Of a stretch of 64,000 bases of DNA, positions 34,431 to 49,000 are shown piece after piece (position 1 is the stretch's first letter; the number at the start of each line of letters is the position of its first letter). The position numbers and the translations under genes were made by a program. Source of the stretch: Culex pipiens pallens (lineage: Eukaryota > Arthropoda > Insecta > Diptera > Culicidae); contig NC_068938.1 of NCBI RefSeq assembly GCF_016801865.2, positions 31,688,129 through 31,752,128 on the forward strand. Reading direction: 5' to 3'. Below the pieces are notes generated by a model that made no database searches, was not told the origin of the DNA, and saw only the letters and a list, made by a program, of their open reading frames with translations.

Positions 34431-34756
34431 TTCACTATGAGCTTTTCGTTGAAATAAAAGAAAAAGGAGTCCTGTCGCCAAAAACCAACAACTTCATAAA
34501 AGTCGAAAGAAGGAAGTGTGTGTCTCCAAAAGTGGAGATATCGTATTCCATTAGCCAGATGACACCACACGATACCTTGCCTTTTTTTTGTTTGTTGTCT
34601 GCCAATCGGCTACTTTGCTTAGTCCTTCTTGTCTGGTTCACACTGCTTGCACTGCACGGATTCACCAATGACTCACTAAAACGATTCAAAAATCACCTTT
34701 TGTCCCAACTACCACGGTAGGAAAAACTGTTTCGGAACCACTTGTTGGAGCGCGAT

Positions 34757-34791
34757 TGAGCGAAATTTTCCGCCAGCAGCACGCTTTTATA
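34757..34791 (-). promoter_or_regulatory. Orphan TATA promoter with leader-like sequence downstream
   Basis: On the minus strand TATAAAAG (34784-34791) is followed about 34 bases later by an initiator-like GCTCAATC. The next 250 bases are unusually GC-balanced and look like a 5' UTR, ending near 34566-34590 at a donor-like AAGGCAAG|GTATCG. No coding exon follows directly. The nearest minus-strand coding starts are at 15599 (which has its own TATA) and 7983 (which has an acceptor-like site in its leader), so it could serve the neuropeptide gene. That link is inference. Confidence 0.5.
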
Positions 34792-35617
34792 CACTTTTCC
34801 GAGTCAAAAGTCGCGCGCCACAGCGAAAGTTCATCGCGCGATGAACGCCCTCTGGCTGGGAGTGAACCAGGTCGGAAAATGCGTTCATCCGACGTGCCGA
34901 AAGTCCTCGTGAGTTTTCCCGAGCTCGTGAGGGTGGTGAAAAGGGAGCTTTCCACTTGTAGTACGTGCACTGCAAACATCGGTGCACGAGGTTAGAACGG
35001 GGACTTTCATTCATAAAATCGAGTCTGCTGTTGGAAAGGGGGTGGGGTGGCGATGGGTGGCTTTCCCTTCTGCTGAGGTTTAATCTAGTTTGGTGGGAGT
35101 TTTGTTGACGGTGCCAACAGGAAGCGAGGAAAACTTATCTTTGACAGAAACAATTCTTGGGAAAAGATAAAATTTATTGAATGGAACAAGCTTGGATGAT
35201 TTGGATTCCAGGAAGGATATTCGCGAATGACTGTGAAATCTCAGTAATGCTTCCTGAGAGTTCCAGAAAAAGCTGGGATTCTGTTTGGCTGCCTAAAATT
35301 TGTTGAATCATTTGATAAGCATTTTAGTTAAATCCTTGGAAATTTAGGTTAGAATTGAACAGGAAGTAGGTCGAGCTGCCTAAAAAAGATCCAAAATTAA
35401 GAAATTGCTAATGATCTTATACAAATGCTGTTTTTTCATTATTAGAGTTTTCTGACATTGAAAATTTTCTAAGATGACTATTTCTAAATCATATATTTTT
35501 ATCCGAATGCTAAACAAAAACTGTGAAAATTTGGAGTATTGTAAGGAAGAATGCAAATTTGGAAACATTTTTTCGGCACCTAATAAAATTTGGAACTAGA
35601 AGAAGTAAATATCAACA
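34792..35617. other. Upstream side of the orphan promoter; no gene
   Basis: 34800-35080 is GC-balanced with palindromic words such as CGCGCGATGAACG and could hold control elements for the minus-strand promoter. The rest is AT-rich. Confidence 0.4.
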
Positions 35618-35623
35618 TTTATT
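35618..35623 (-). terminator. Poly(A) signal of the 446-residue coiled-coil gene
   Basis: AATAAA on the minus strand, 124 bases past the TAG stop, in a T-rich context. Confidence 0.6.
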
Positions 35624-35746
35624 AACCCATCATTTAATACATTCAAACTATTCATGTTCAAATTTGGTATCACAATCAATTTAAACTGCACCTCCCATCA
35701 GCACAGAAACTACGGTTCTACCTGTGTCAAACCACATTTAATTTAT

Positions 35747-38700
35747 CTACTTTCCAAAACCTTTCTTGGTCTTCTTCTTCTCCAATACAATGATCTCGTC
35801 CGCAATGTTGTAAATTTCGTTGACAGTCTGAAATTAAAAAAAAAAAACAACATTTTAAAACAACTCAAATTACGCTCAAAGTTAAACCTACATCCGCCTC
35901 CTTCAACCGCGTAATCTTCGGGTCCTCATTGCGAGCCTTGACCTTCTTCTTCTCCAGCGCCTTGTTCATCTCCTCCTTCAACGCTTCCGATTCTGCCGCT
36001 TCCGACGCATCCCCGTCGTCGTTTTCCGACCCTCCAGCGGCTTCGCTAGCGTCCGCCGTACTCGGCTCATCCAGCTGGTCCGAATCGTCCCCGGATTCTC
36101 CCTTGCCGTCCTTGTCTATGCGGATCATAACCGAAGACTCCAGCTCACTGGGCGAATCGTCCGGTTGGTTCATCGAGATGTAACCCTCCTCCGGGGAGGA
36201 CACCTGCACATCAATGTCCACGTCCTTCTTCGGGGCATGTTTCTTGTGGTGGCGCTTCTTCTTCTCCTTGCTACGATCCGAGTCCATGCGCTTGTCGGAG
36301 TTGTTGAGCTCAAAGTCACGCTGCTGAATCTTCTCACCGAGCTCGACGCGTTGTTGCATCAGCAGCGAGCGCAGGTCCATGTCCCGGCACGGTCCCTTCT
36401 TGGTCTTCATCCGGAGCAGGTTCAGCGCACGCTCGTTGTCCTCGATCATGTACAGCTTCTCCTTCTCCAGCAGTGATTCGCGACGCGAACGACGCTCAAT
36501 CTCCTGCTGACGGTTAAACTCCTCCATCTGGAGACGTTCCCGCTCCCAGCGGAGTCCCTGCTTGATCAACCGTTCGGCATTCTTCTCGCGGATGGTTTTA
36601 AGCTGGAACGAAACAGTAATTTAGTAAATTTTCAAAAAGATCAACCAACAAGTCTGCTACCTTCTCTCGCTTGTTGCAGATGTGCTGGTTGGTTTTCTTG
36701 TTCACGCTGAAAACCGAACTGCTCAGCTCGTCGGGGACGGAATCGCCGGCACCGGACAGGATGAGGTTACGCTCGCGTTCAATCTCCTTCGCCTGAAAAA
36801 ATAAGGTAAAAATACCATCATTTATTTTCATTACAATCAAGTAACGACCATCCATATTTCACCCAAATTTAACTTTATCCCATCAACAAATCTTCACCGT
36901 GGCGGTGAGCAACCAAAAAAAAAATATGAATTATTTATCAAAGTTTCACCTGGCAACAACTAAAGCGAAAAGCAATAAACCTGTGAGCGGCCATCTCCAG
37001 GCGAGCTGATCCCCTAGTCTCGTGTGCGGTGCAATATTAAAACTTAAAGCCCATTAAAGACGGATTATGGACACCGGAAGTGGCTTGTCGGCAGTGTGGC
37101 CTGACAACAGCATTGGAAAAGCGCAACAAAAAATAAAAACATTAAACGATAATAAATAACAGTCTCTTCTGTTGTGGGAAGCGCGAAACCTACACAAGAA
37201 CGTTGTTGTGAAAGCATGACGAAAGCAGGCTACCAGATCGTAAGAGGAAATTATAAAGGAAATAGTTTGTTTAATATTTATTTATAATATTGATAATTGA
37301 TGATCACATAAAAATCATTATGGTAGAAAGATAGTTTTACCATCCGCAAATTTCTGATTTTGAAACACTTTCGAAATAAATTTAAATTTCGTAACAATAA
37401 TTAAATTAATTAAATGTATTTAATTCATGATTCCATTACTCTTAATATATTTTAGTAAGTAAAAATTCACATAGTTAGTTTTTTAATGTATATTTTTGTA
37501 ACTTCAGCAGGGGTGACATTGAGTTTTGGGGTTAAGAATGACCCCAAGACCCAATGTCACCCTTGTTGACGGTACATTAGTTTCTTTGATTCAAAACTTC
37601 ACGATTATGCAAATCAGTCCATCAATTTAATCTCTTTAGTCTCCATACAATTTCATCTACCGTAAACCGGGGTGACATTGAAAGGCTGAAGATTCTTTTT
37701 GTAAAATGAAAAAAAAATACGAAGAGAATTCAAATGAAATCATTTTGAGATTTTTGAATAAATTTTGAAAACTTCCAAACGTTAGTTAACTTAATATAAT
37801 CATTAGAATTTTGCAAATTAAGATTATTTGTAAACTTACAAAGTGACATATTATCATTGAAAATGAGTTCGTAACGGAAAACGAAAAAGTTTTTGAAATA
37901 TATTCAATTTATGTTATGTACTTAGCTTAATACACTTTCAAGCTAGTTTTCTCAACTTGTTGAAAATGTATATCGTCACTGTCGTGCTAACTTGTCGTAC
38001 GTTGATTTTGGACCAAATTGAAATAAGAACGCCATTTTGTGCAACTCACAGTGCCTCACCTTTTGACCTTCACAGATCCCAAAAAATCGATTTCAATCCT
38101 GAGATATTCAATAAAAACCGAAAAAAATCCGTGCATTTATGTCACTTTTATATAAAAGATGTTTCAATCTTGTCGTGCTATCTTGACACAGCCTGAAAAT
38201 TGATGTAAGTGCGACAATTGGCGAAAGGGATTTCAGGTCAGAACGCGTTTGACACAGGTACGAGCTCGACTACCGTAAACTTCATTTTGTTGCAAACCGA
38301 CTTCGCAAAACTTTACCCACTTCTGACGCAATTATTTGTCTTCTGAAAACTTGCGCACAACAGATTTCAAAACAAATCTTTCGAGTGCAAGGAAAAAGTC
38401 ACGCTTATGCTTGAACCACCTTCTACTTTTTTGATGTAAACAAAGTGGGATCATTCAAAAATCACGTTACGCATTCCCTCTTTTCATCTCCCAGATGGTT
38501 CAACAGATGCAGAAAAAAAATCAATCACAAAAAACTGATAAAATAAACAAATTATTCTTAAAATATTAAATGATTTTAATTTTATTGCACTCACTATAAG
38601 CTAAATTCCCCAAAACGAATTAAAATTTAGTAAACAAACACAGACAAAGTCCTCGTTAAAAAAATCTTTCAAATAATTGTATAGGACAGACAAATAAAAA

Positions 38701-40002
38701 AGACTTAATTTTAAATTTCAAGCCTGATTTTCGAAATTTCGAAACAAAAAGTATCGCTTTCGATATTTCGAAACAAAAAGTAAGTGCTTTAAACATCATT
38801 ACAGTTATGTTACCATTTTAAATTTCCAAATATCAATCATGACATTATATATTTTTTGCGAAACTTTTAAGACTTTTACCGTTCTGTGGTACCGACATTC
38901 AAAATTTGTTGAAATATTAAAAAGTCTTTTTATGATTGAACATTAGGGTGCCCAGAAAAAATGACCCCCTGCTCCACAAGCAGAAAACGATTTGGTGGGT
39001 TATTTTAAGCATCTGTGTAAATTTTGAGCGAAATTGGTTGAGATTAACCCATTGATACCCGGGCCTAAAATTGATTTTAATTTTCATACAAAAATGACTT
39101 TTTTAAATTGCTTATAACTTGTCAGGATCGAGTTTTACAGCTTTTGTATGTTCTACAAAGTTTTAGAGCATTAAATTTTCAATGAGAATCTTACTTTTGG
39201 GAATATTTGGATGGATGTAGCGCACCGTGCAGACCGAACCGTAAGAAACTTGGGTTTTCCATATATTTTTTCGATTTTTCCCGTGCAAACTTCACCTTCG
39301 AGTATCAATGGGTAAATGTTGACCGATTTTGCTCATATTTGTCCCACAGCCCTAAAATAGCTCAAGGAACAATATTCAGCTTGTGGAGCGAGCTTTTGAG
39401 AAAAAGTCCTATATTCTGGGCACCCTTTTGAACATGCATAAATAAGCGTTAAAAATCTATTCTTAATGATTCACAACCAATTTTAAAAGTTTTTTTTAAA
39501 TATGGAAATTATCTTATTAACATTAAGTAACATTTAATATTTTAAAAATCTTATTAAAATAATACACAATTAGTAGATTTTGGTTTTCTTCAGAATATAT
39601 GTACTTTGATTCTGTATAATTTAAAAAAAATATTGAATTTATTTAGCATTTTTTTATGATAGCAAAATTCTAAATTTATTTAGCATTTTTTAAATAGTAT
39701 TCTGTAAAAAATTTAAACTTTCATTTATTTTATTCAAGAGACTTTACACATTTGTGTAAAAAATAATACTCATTTTATTTCAAAGATTAAAGATTTTGAC
39801 ATTCATGAATTCCAAGTATCAAAAATGTAAAAAAAAACTAAATATTTCCAATTTGAGTAAACACCATCAAATTGAAATGGTTCCTATGGAATCCTTACCA
39901 GAACGACGCTGTGCAGCTGGAGCAGATTCCGGGGACAGTTGTGCGCGCCGTACTTGCCGTGCAAAATCAGGTACTTTTGTCGCTCGAGCTCTTCATGCTA
40001 TT

Positions 40003-40035
<33 letters not shown>

Positions 40036-43000
40036 TGTGCCCGAATCAACAGTGTATTTGTGCAATGTGTGGTACGCGGGTGGTTTGTTTGTCATTTGTT
40101 GGTTGGTTTGTGGTGACGAATGGGTGAGATATGAGAAAAATGAAAGTTTGAAAAAATGGATAAGATTAAAGTAAATAAACAAAAATTAAATATTGTATAA
40201 ATAATGATAGCGGAGAAACGGAAATAAATGCGCAGGTAATCACCATAACTCTTGCTTACACAGAGTTACCAGACTGGGGCGGCGATAGTGTTATTACCTC
40301 AGAGAGCAAGAGCCGGACAGACTAGTGCAAATAGCACGTGAAGCAACGAGGCAAACATTGGCCACCTAGCTGAGGGCGTTGGAGGGGTGACAGATTGGGC
40401 CAACCACGGTACTAACCTACGCCCCAGAAATGTCTAAAGTTAGGTCGGGGAAAACGGAATCCCTTGGTGGCGATTTGTTGCTCAAGCTAGCCCACGTGGG
40501 ACAGTTTACATTTCGTTAAACCTTTTCACATTTCATCGTTTTAGCTCACACAAAAATCTACAAAAAAAGAATCACGCAAACCCCAACTGACCTTATTGAG
40601 CACATTTCATGAACTCCCTCCTTCTTCGCAAGACTAAAGCCTAGGTCGCAACGCCCGGAACTGTTGCAATTCCACCCAGGTGAATGTTACTTAAGAGAAC
40701 CATCATCCCGGGCAAACAGCGACTGCCGGCAGAGGTGTTGGAGCCGACGACAGTCCGCAATTGTAAAGTCATTGAAAAATGGCCCACATATGTGACCTTA
40801 ATATTGCGTAAACCCTGGTTAGGCAAAGCCGGTCGGAATGGGAGGTATGTTGTCGTGGGATAAATTCGTTGAGGTTAGCTGGAATTGGATGTTTGTAGCA
40901 CGAACTTGGCATTATAGAATTGATATTGAATGCGTTGAATTGTCAGCAGAAACAGAACGTAAATATTCGAATTATTCAATTTGGTGTTCTTAACAAAGTT
41001 GTAAATTGTGATGAAAAAAAGTTACACTGTTAACAAACCAATTTGTTACATATTTGTATCCACAAATATAAAATTATCCATAATCGTTTTTATGTGTGTC
41101 AGTGGATTAACAAAATAAAACAAATTTTTAACCATAAAGAATATAGATATAATGTGAGGTTTTTTTTAAAGGTCCAACAAACAAAATTTTATGTTTTTAC
41201 TTACTGAGCGCTTTGAGTCAGAAGTTTTTTAGAACATGCAAATAGCAAAAAATTGTTTTCTGTTTATTGGACTCATTTTCAAAAAAAAAATATCCAGAAT
41301 TGTCAATCATAGGGCTCATTTTACTAGTTCAATACATGATAGATTTTTTTTAAATCTTGAAAATTATCTGTTAAGGCTTTCCTATTTTTCGCATTTCTTC
41401 AGTCATTACAAATACCTATACTAAGTTCCACGTGCTACTAAGTTCCATGCCTCCAATGTCACCTGGTGTGGGGTAGGTTATGCGACACTCCTACGCACAC
41501 CTGGCACATTCCACACACGCTGCTCTTTTCCATGCCGAAGAGCCTCCTTTTTCCAGAGTGTCTAAGAACAAGCTATCATGTTCCGCGTACATCTTCGCCG
41601 AGTAAGCTTCCCGCCGGAGCACGTGATCCGCGCAAATGTGCGACAAAGTCAGAGTTTTCCTCGCCCCCGGAAAATCAGCTTAATGTGTGCTCCTGCTCAT
41701 CCACACTGGTATTCATGCGGTGGTGTGGGAGATTTTTCTCGTAAAAATAGATTTATACTTGATAATCGCATTAGGACGATGGGGCACGTCCGCGTAGTAA
41801 AGATGCGTTTACGGTCTCGTGTGAGGAGTCCTTCCTTCTGCGCTGACGGAGTGGATAACTTTTTTTCTGATGTGTTGCTTTAGCTGAAGAAAATGTCATC
41901 TTTTGGGGCAGAGCACTCTCCGGCGGTATGCATTACTTTTTATTTGATGGCCGTTATTGTCGCAAGTTATTACCGGCAGTAAACACGGATTAGCCGAATC
42001 TACAAGTTATTTATGACCGCGCGTAAGACCACGTGTATCTCTACACTTGTTGTGGCGAGGCTGACAAGCGACATGCAATGCATGTTAGGCCCGTTGTTCA
42101 AATATTTGCCACGAATGGCAATGTTCCGAGAACCATCGCGAAATACGTCACTTTGGATGACCTCAAGCTGTTCGTTGAATGGGGGGAAAAAATCTGGGTA
42201 TGGGTTAGTTTCCATTAAAAGTTCGATTTTTTTATCCACTTCCATAGACGTTCCAATATCTACCCTCTTGTGGCCTTGGCTGTCGTAGATCTAGTCGAAA
42301 AATGCATTGCTTGCAACCGGCAAGCTGAGCATGAAACATAGCAAAAGGGTCGATGGAGGATGGCTCACCGGGAAAACCTAATGCACTTTTGGGACCCATT
42401 TTGTCTAATGGAACCACTCGACGGTGGTGTCATTCTAGTAAAAAGCTGTAGTCGGTAGGCATAAATGGCACATGATATTATTCAAAACTTTAAATAGTTG
42501 AATTTTTTGTAGACAAGCAAAATATCAATTATGTACTAAAGCCAAGCTCAGAATGTTCAAACTGTAAAAAAAACATGTTTTTTTATATCAAGCGTATGGA
42601 ATACTTAAAAAAATTGTTTTACTAATTATAATTAGCCATGCATTGATAAAAGGCATACCAATAAACAGTCGACTCTCTGGTTGTCAATATCCAAGGGACC
42701 GTCGAGGAAGAGAATCATCAGTTTACAGAACGATGCAAAATGAAGACTCGATTGAAAATATTTTTTTCCTGATTCTCAGCTATGGGTGAGAACGATGGCA
42801 ACGTCACTAAACAAAAACAAACAAATGTCAAACACCCTTCAAAGCTTGGTTTCTCAAAGAAAAATGTCTATGCAAGCCATGAGAAAGTGAAATTATTGAC
42901 AACCAGAAGAGATTTTTAGAGCAAAATTAATTCAAGGGACCGTCGAGGAAGAGATCCTTCAAGCAAGAGAAAATATCGAGGAATGAAGAGAATCGTAGTA

Positions 43001-46000
43001 TGCAGTTTGAAGGGACTGAAAATTTCATCGGTAGAAGGAGCAATATTGAAATCGGGAAGATCGACAGCCAGAGAGTCGACTGTAGTAGATAATGCAAGAA
43101 GTTTCAGAAAAAAAAATTACGAAATTTTAGTGAAATATTCGTATTTCAACTAATAGTTTGACGTTCACGTGAAGCGAACTTTTTTTTTTCAAGGGAGTTG
43201 CAAGTCACTTAAAGAATAGAATTTAAATTACTGCAAGTTAATCAGTCCTTTTGAATTTCCCCAAAGCAACCGCCAGCACAAACTGTCCGATGTAAAACGA
43301 GTAACCTTTCCATTAAGCAGTCGCGGTCATCCCGGTTGTCACACACGGTCTCAATTTACAATTCAGCTCTCGCGTTGCACTGTACTAATTAACCCCAACA
43401 TCCCACATCATTTGCGACGAGACGCGTTGACGACGTTAAACCACGACCAAACGCGCGAACTTCGTGGTTCATGTTTTTGTGGGTGCACCCAGGAACGGGT
43501 ACCTTCTAACTTCTTTCAACTTGCTACACTTAATTTTGAGGTTAAGCTCTGACTAAGGCCATTTGGGGTATTGCACTTAGAATGAAAATGTTCTCTAAAC
43601 ATCCGATGAAACGACCCAGGTCTCCCTTACAAACACTGCAGCAGTGAATTAAATTTCCACCAACTCCAACCGCAAAGCAGTCCCGGAATGCAACGGGGCG
43701 TGATTCTCACCTCACGTTCGCTGATTCGCTTCTCCAGGGTGACATTGTAATCCTGCTGGATGCGGCGCTGCAGCTCCTGCATGTACTTCCGGTCCGTCAG
43801 CCGGACCACGTTGGTCCCCATCAGCTTCTCCAACTGGGCGGTGACACGTGGGAGGTTCACACTGAGGGTGGAAACGAGAGCAAAGCCAAAGGTTAGTACG
43901 ATCATCAATCAAGAGCAGTTTGTGGTTAGGGTTCGTACTAAAAGTGCACAATCGAAAAGTCACCACGCAAAACAAAAAGATCTTCCGTACAGATTTAAAC
44001 CTCGACCAAGACTGCGGCTGTTTTGATTCGGTTACGGTTTGATTGCACAACTGGTTTGGGCAAAAAAGAAAAAGTACAAACATTTAATCGATTGGAATTT
44101 TGGCACATGTTCCAAGTTCACCGCATGAGCATTCTACCCACCCAACTCCACCCACGTGGTAGAACATACAACTTGGATTTGATTTTGATTTGTTTGGCCC
44201 AACAGTCGTGCGATATCGTGAAGAATTGCCGCTACTGGTAGAGTGTATATAAATAGTGTCTCGTGACGGGTTCTTCATATACTACACATGAACGTGAATA
44301 TATTGATATAACTATCGTGGGACTTCAACCCAAATGGCACATGGCGGTGGGGTGATGGGGTAGGCTTTTTCTGATACAAAAAGAAATAAAATATCAACAT
44401 GGAATGCCATCTTGCCGTCGTGCCTCACCACGTGGTGGGACACACGAGTGTTTCGAGTGTTAGAGATGGGGAAAAAGGACATAAAACTACGACCTGTTTG
44501 GTGGGAACATATTGTGTGCACCCTTACCAAAACTCATGATTTTCTGAGTTCAATATCCCACTTTTCATACGAATTTTTCAGTTCAACCCATATAACCATT
44601 TTTATGGTTTTATTACCTGAACTCAAAAAATCGTATGAAAAGTGGGATATTGAACTCAGAAAATTGTGATTTTTGTAAGGGTGTGGATATCAAACTACAT
44701 TCAGTTCATTCTTTAGGAATTATTATGAATTTTTTTGAAAAAGCTAAAAAGTTATCAACAAAAAGATCATAATTCAAAAATATTTGTAAATACGTTGTGC
44801 AGTTATTATTCAAATTTCTGAAACCGCGTCTTAAAAAATTTTAAAAATAAAAAGTAAACTGCACATGAAACGAAGGAAACCGCTTAACCATTCTAATTTT
44901 CAGTGTCCACCCCGGATAAAAAATTACCATTTGATTACCATATTGGATCATACAATGACACTTTGAGAAATGGTAACTATTTGTGGAATCGTTTTTCAAT
45001 TTCCCAAAATTAAAATTTAACTATATTAAACTATTTGTGAACTGTTTGATTTAAGATTACTTTATGCCAAATAGTACTTAAACCATATATTTACCATACA
45101 GCAAACAGTTTTTTGACGAAAATAGTACTGAGTTTTTTAAGGTTACCATTGCTAACCACCCTTATGCCAGATTGTTAAACCATTTGTGAGATAGTAAAAA
45201 TTCAAGCCAACCATATAAATACCATTTTTAAAATAGTAGTCAAACATTTTTGGAAATGGTAGTAACAATATAGTTTAAAGTTCAATTACCATATGAAAAA
45301 AAGTTTTTATATGGTACTTTTTTATGCGGGACCTGGTTTGTAAATGTCCTATGAGCAGTTTTAACCATTCATAAAAGAATCAGATAAATATTAAGACTAC
45401 TGTTAAAAAATACTAAAAAATTTCAATAGAATACTCTGAATACCAGGGGCCATCCATAAACCACGTGGATACCTTTTTGGAAATTGTTGACCGCCCCCTC
45501 CCCCCTTCTTTCCATGTGGACAATGGCTTTACGCGATCACAATTATTCTTCATTAATTTATTTTGGAGTTGCTTGGAGTTCCTTGACCAAGCTACTGTGG
45601 CCGTGAGGTTACGTGTTTCACCTAGTAAGCGGAAGCTGATGGGTTCGATTCCTGTCTTTTCTCGGCAATGTCAGATCCCTTCAAAGAGTAAATCTGCTCA
45701 CTGGGAGTTCTGACCGGTAGGGGATGGGTTTTGACTAGCGGCGTATTGGATTCGCACTCCAGATCCGATTTTTTTATTTGACGATTAAGGTAGTCCCTTC
45801 CAGAATATCGCAAAATCGTTTTTTTTAATCATATCTCCGCAAAGCTTATTCAATTTCAGCTTGCTATGGTTTAAAAAAAGGTGATAAGTAAGGCTTTTAT
45901 TTAAATTACTAAGACATTTAAAAAAAATGGCTGAATACACTTACAAGTAAAATAAAAACTTTGTTTGCTGATTTTAAGGTCTCGGGACCAAAGAGCTCAT

Positions 46001-49000
46001 AGCTGACATTTCTTTAAATGATGTTTCAGAATGTTTTACGTAACATATCCAAAAGGGTGAATCGGATTTTTAACAGGATTTTGAGTTACGATTTCTTCAG
46101 GTTTTTTTTCGGAATTCGTTACATTTACTGAAAATAAAACACCATGCCATCTCCAGAAAATTGTAGTGGGAACTGATTTCTATGGAGAAGCATGGTACTT
46201 TATGTTCTTTTAATGTACCGAATTCCGACATTCTTTTTTTATCAAATAACCATAACTCAAAATCTTGTAAAAGAATATCCACCATTTTGTTTATAAAATG
46301 TAAAATATTCCAAAAAATCATAGGAAAATATTTATGCATCTGTGCCAATTTTGAGCGAAATTGGTTATGATTAACCCATTGATACTCGAGGCTAAAGCTG
46401 GTGAAAAAAATGTTTTTTATACAAAAATGACTTTTTAAAATCGCTTATAACTTTTCATGATCTAGTTCTACAGCTTTGGTATGTTCGACAAAGTTGTAGA
46501 TCATTAAATTTTCAATGAGAATCTCACTTTTAGGAATATTTGGCTGTAAGTAGTGCTCCCTACAGACCAAACCGCAAGAAAGTTGGGTTTTTTGTACATT
46601 TTTTTCGTTTTTTTCCATACAAACTTCACCTCCGAGTATCGATGGGTTGATGTTGACCAATTATGCTCATATTTGGCCCTAAGTCCTGAAATAGCTCAAG
46701 AAACAATATTCTGCTTGTGGAGCGAGGTTTTGAAAAAAGTACCATATTCTGGGCACCCTAGTGTTCACCTATGTTTTTAAAATATCTTAGTATTTTCCGT
46801 GCAAAGCCCATCTTAACACCGTTCTTTTGAAATGTAGCCATCTGAAATTGGTTCTGCCGTCCCGCAGACATGATTTTTTGAAAAATGTGGTTTTTGAGGT
46901 AGCCTTGGAACTCCCACGCCATATTTGAAGCAAATCGAAAATTGTACTCGAAAAAAGAACTAGGGGAAATTCTCGTATGTTTGGCAGGTTAAGCACTCGC
47001 TCCTAATTCCGTTCAATTTGCTGATTTTCACTATTTAACCAACTTTTTTAGCAAAACTATATGTAGAAACTTGCTTGCTCACTTCCTATTGAGCTATTAA
47101 TCAGTCGATTTCAGTTGAAAACGCTTTTTATAAGCTGTAATTGAACGTCAAAGTGCTGATATGGCAACATTAGAGGCACGATTTAATTAGATGCTGTTCC
47201 CCTATCAATCCATAAATGTGATCTGTATTTCTCGGATATCCGGAGTCTCCCGGATTCCAATGTATTCACTGTGTGATATTTATTCTCTGCACATATGGCG
47301 GTGGGTGGCAAAATTTGTGATACAATGCTCGTGCCGCACTTTTACTGCCTATTTACGACCTTATGGTTCGGAATCGAATATCTGGTAATTTTTATCGTCA
47401 CAATTCCTGCACAATTCCATCTGTCTGCAATCCCACCACATAAAATCATGCACATTTCCAAAACGTTAAATTTTGCGGCTTCTTCACGAAAACGCAGCAC
47501 GAAACCAGACACGTGGTTGCTACGTTTATCTAGAACTTCCACCTTTTCCACCGAACCGAATCCTTGCAGTAACATGTGATGTGCTTACCAGAGGAAAAAT
47601 AATCCGAGTTTTCACGCGAGTGGAAAAACGCGCAATAAACAATCCTCCCACGGCCGTTTAGCCGGAATAAAGCGCGCGCGATCTGTTCCGTTAATCGAGC
47701 ACAATTAAATGGCGGGGGAAAAACTGAGAATCCACTCACCAGGCAGTGGCCACCACCAACAGCGCGGGGACTTGTTTGTTCCGCACGTGCAGCCCCGAAA
47801 ATACCGGAAGCAGCAACTTTGCGCTCGACCCTTTCGGCCGATTGTGAGTATATGAAAATAAATTTAGTGTAGGTGTGTGTGTATTCGTGTAAGAGAGCCA
47901 TTCCAAACACCAAAACAATAAGAGTACTAAGCGGTTATGAACCTCGGAAATAGAATAACAATAACATTCGATAAATGCCCATTAAAAATGGTTAATGGTT
48001 TGCCTGTTTTAGGTGGAAAACCCGGCGAGCTTTGCTTACACTAATACCAACAGCGAAAAGTTCATAGCATTTATTTCCGTTGCAAATATCGCCGATTTTA
48101 TGGAAATCCATTTTTCAAGGTGACTCGAATCGTTCACGATATGCCGGTTCGGAAAAAGGCCACTCGAATTATTTTTCTGTCACGGTATTAGCACGGTGCT
48201 GCAGCAAGAGTTAAAGTACATAATGTAGGATAGCGGGTACATAACGTCATGATTCGAATTCCCGGACGCTTCGAAACCCGGACACTTCATCTTGTTTTAT
48301 CAATTATTTGGATATAAGTTCGCATTATGAATGCCAAAACTGTGTTATTTGATGAACTCCAACATCAACTTTCATTTAAAGTTTGTTTGAACGCTGTAGT
48401 TAATGCCAAAACAATTAAATACAATAAAATTATAAGTTTACAAAAAATGTGAAACATTTCACTTGAAATATTTCATAGGCGTTCGAAGCACCGGGAAGGC
48501 AAAGCAGAAATTTATGGTTACGATTTCCTTAAATTCTAGCAAATTTTTATATAAACTATCGATTGTTTTGATGTTAACAGCTTATTTGAGACCTAAAGAA
48601 TGCCATTCACTAACATTTCAGTCCAAATTTGTGCGATTCATAAGTAAAATCGAGTGTCCGGAATTCGAAGCAAAAGTGTCCGGATTTCGAATCAGCTTTT
48701 ATCAGTGTCCGGGATTCGAAGCACAACACGTCATTTTAATTTTAAAATTCTGTTAAAAAATTGTTAGAAAAGACATATTTTGCATGCATTTTCTTGAAAC
48801 TGACTGTTTATACTACATCCTGATGATATTTCTACATTTCCAACTTATTACATGATTTTTTGCCAGCTATAACAAAAATGATATGCTACTAAGTGTCCGG
48901 ATTTCGAATCATGACGTTAACCGGGCAACAAGGACCAAAGGAATAAAGGACAGCCTAAACTTGGCACGTGGAGGTGAATTGGTTCAGGAGCGCAGGAGCT

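Noticed and set aside
41466..42417. Cluster of 60-100 codon frames on both strands
   Set aside because: Balanced composition opens frames on both strands by chance; none has a start context, domain or splice pattern.
47736..47918. Possible alternative first coding exon for the 446-residue gene, with a good donor in compatible phase
   Set aside because: The sequence upstream of the donor lacks a convincing start or conserved-looking protein, while the exon at 58081-58247 has a better start context, composition and donor.
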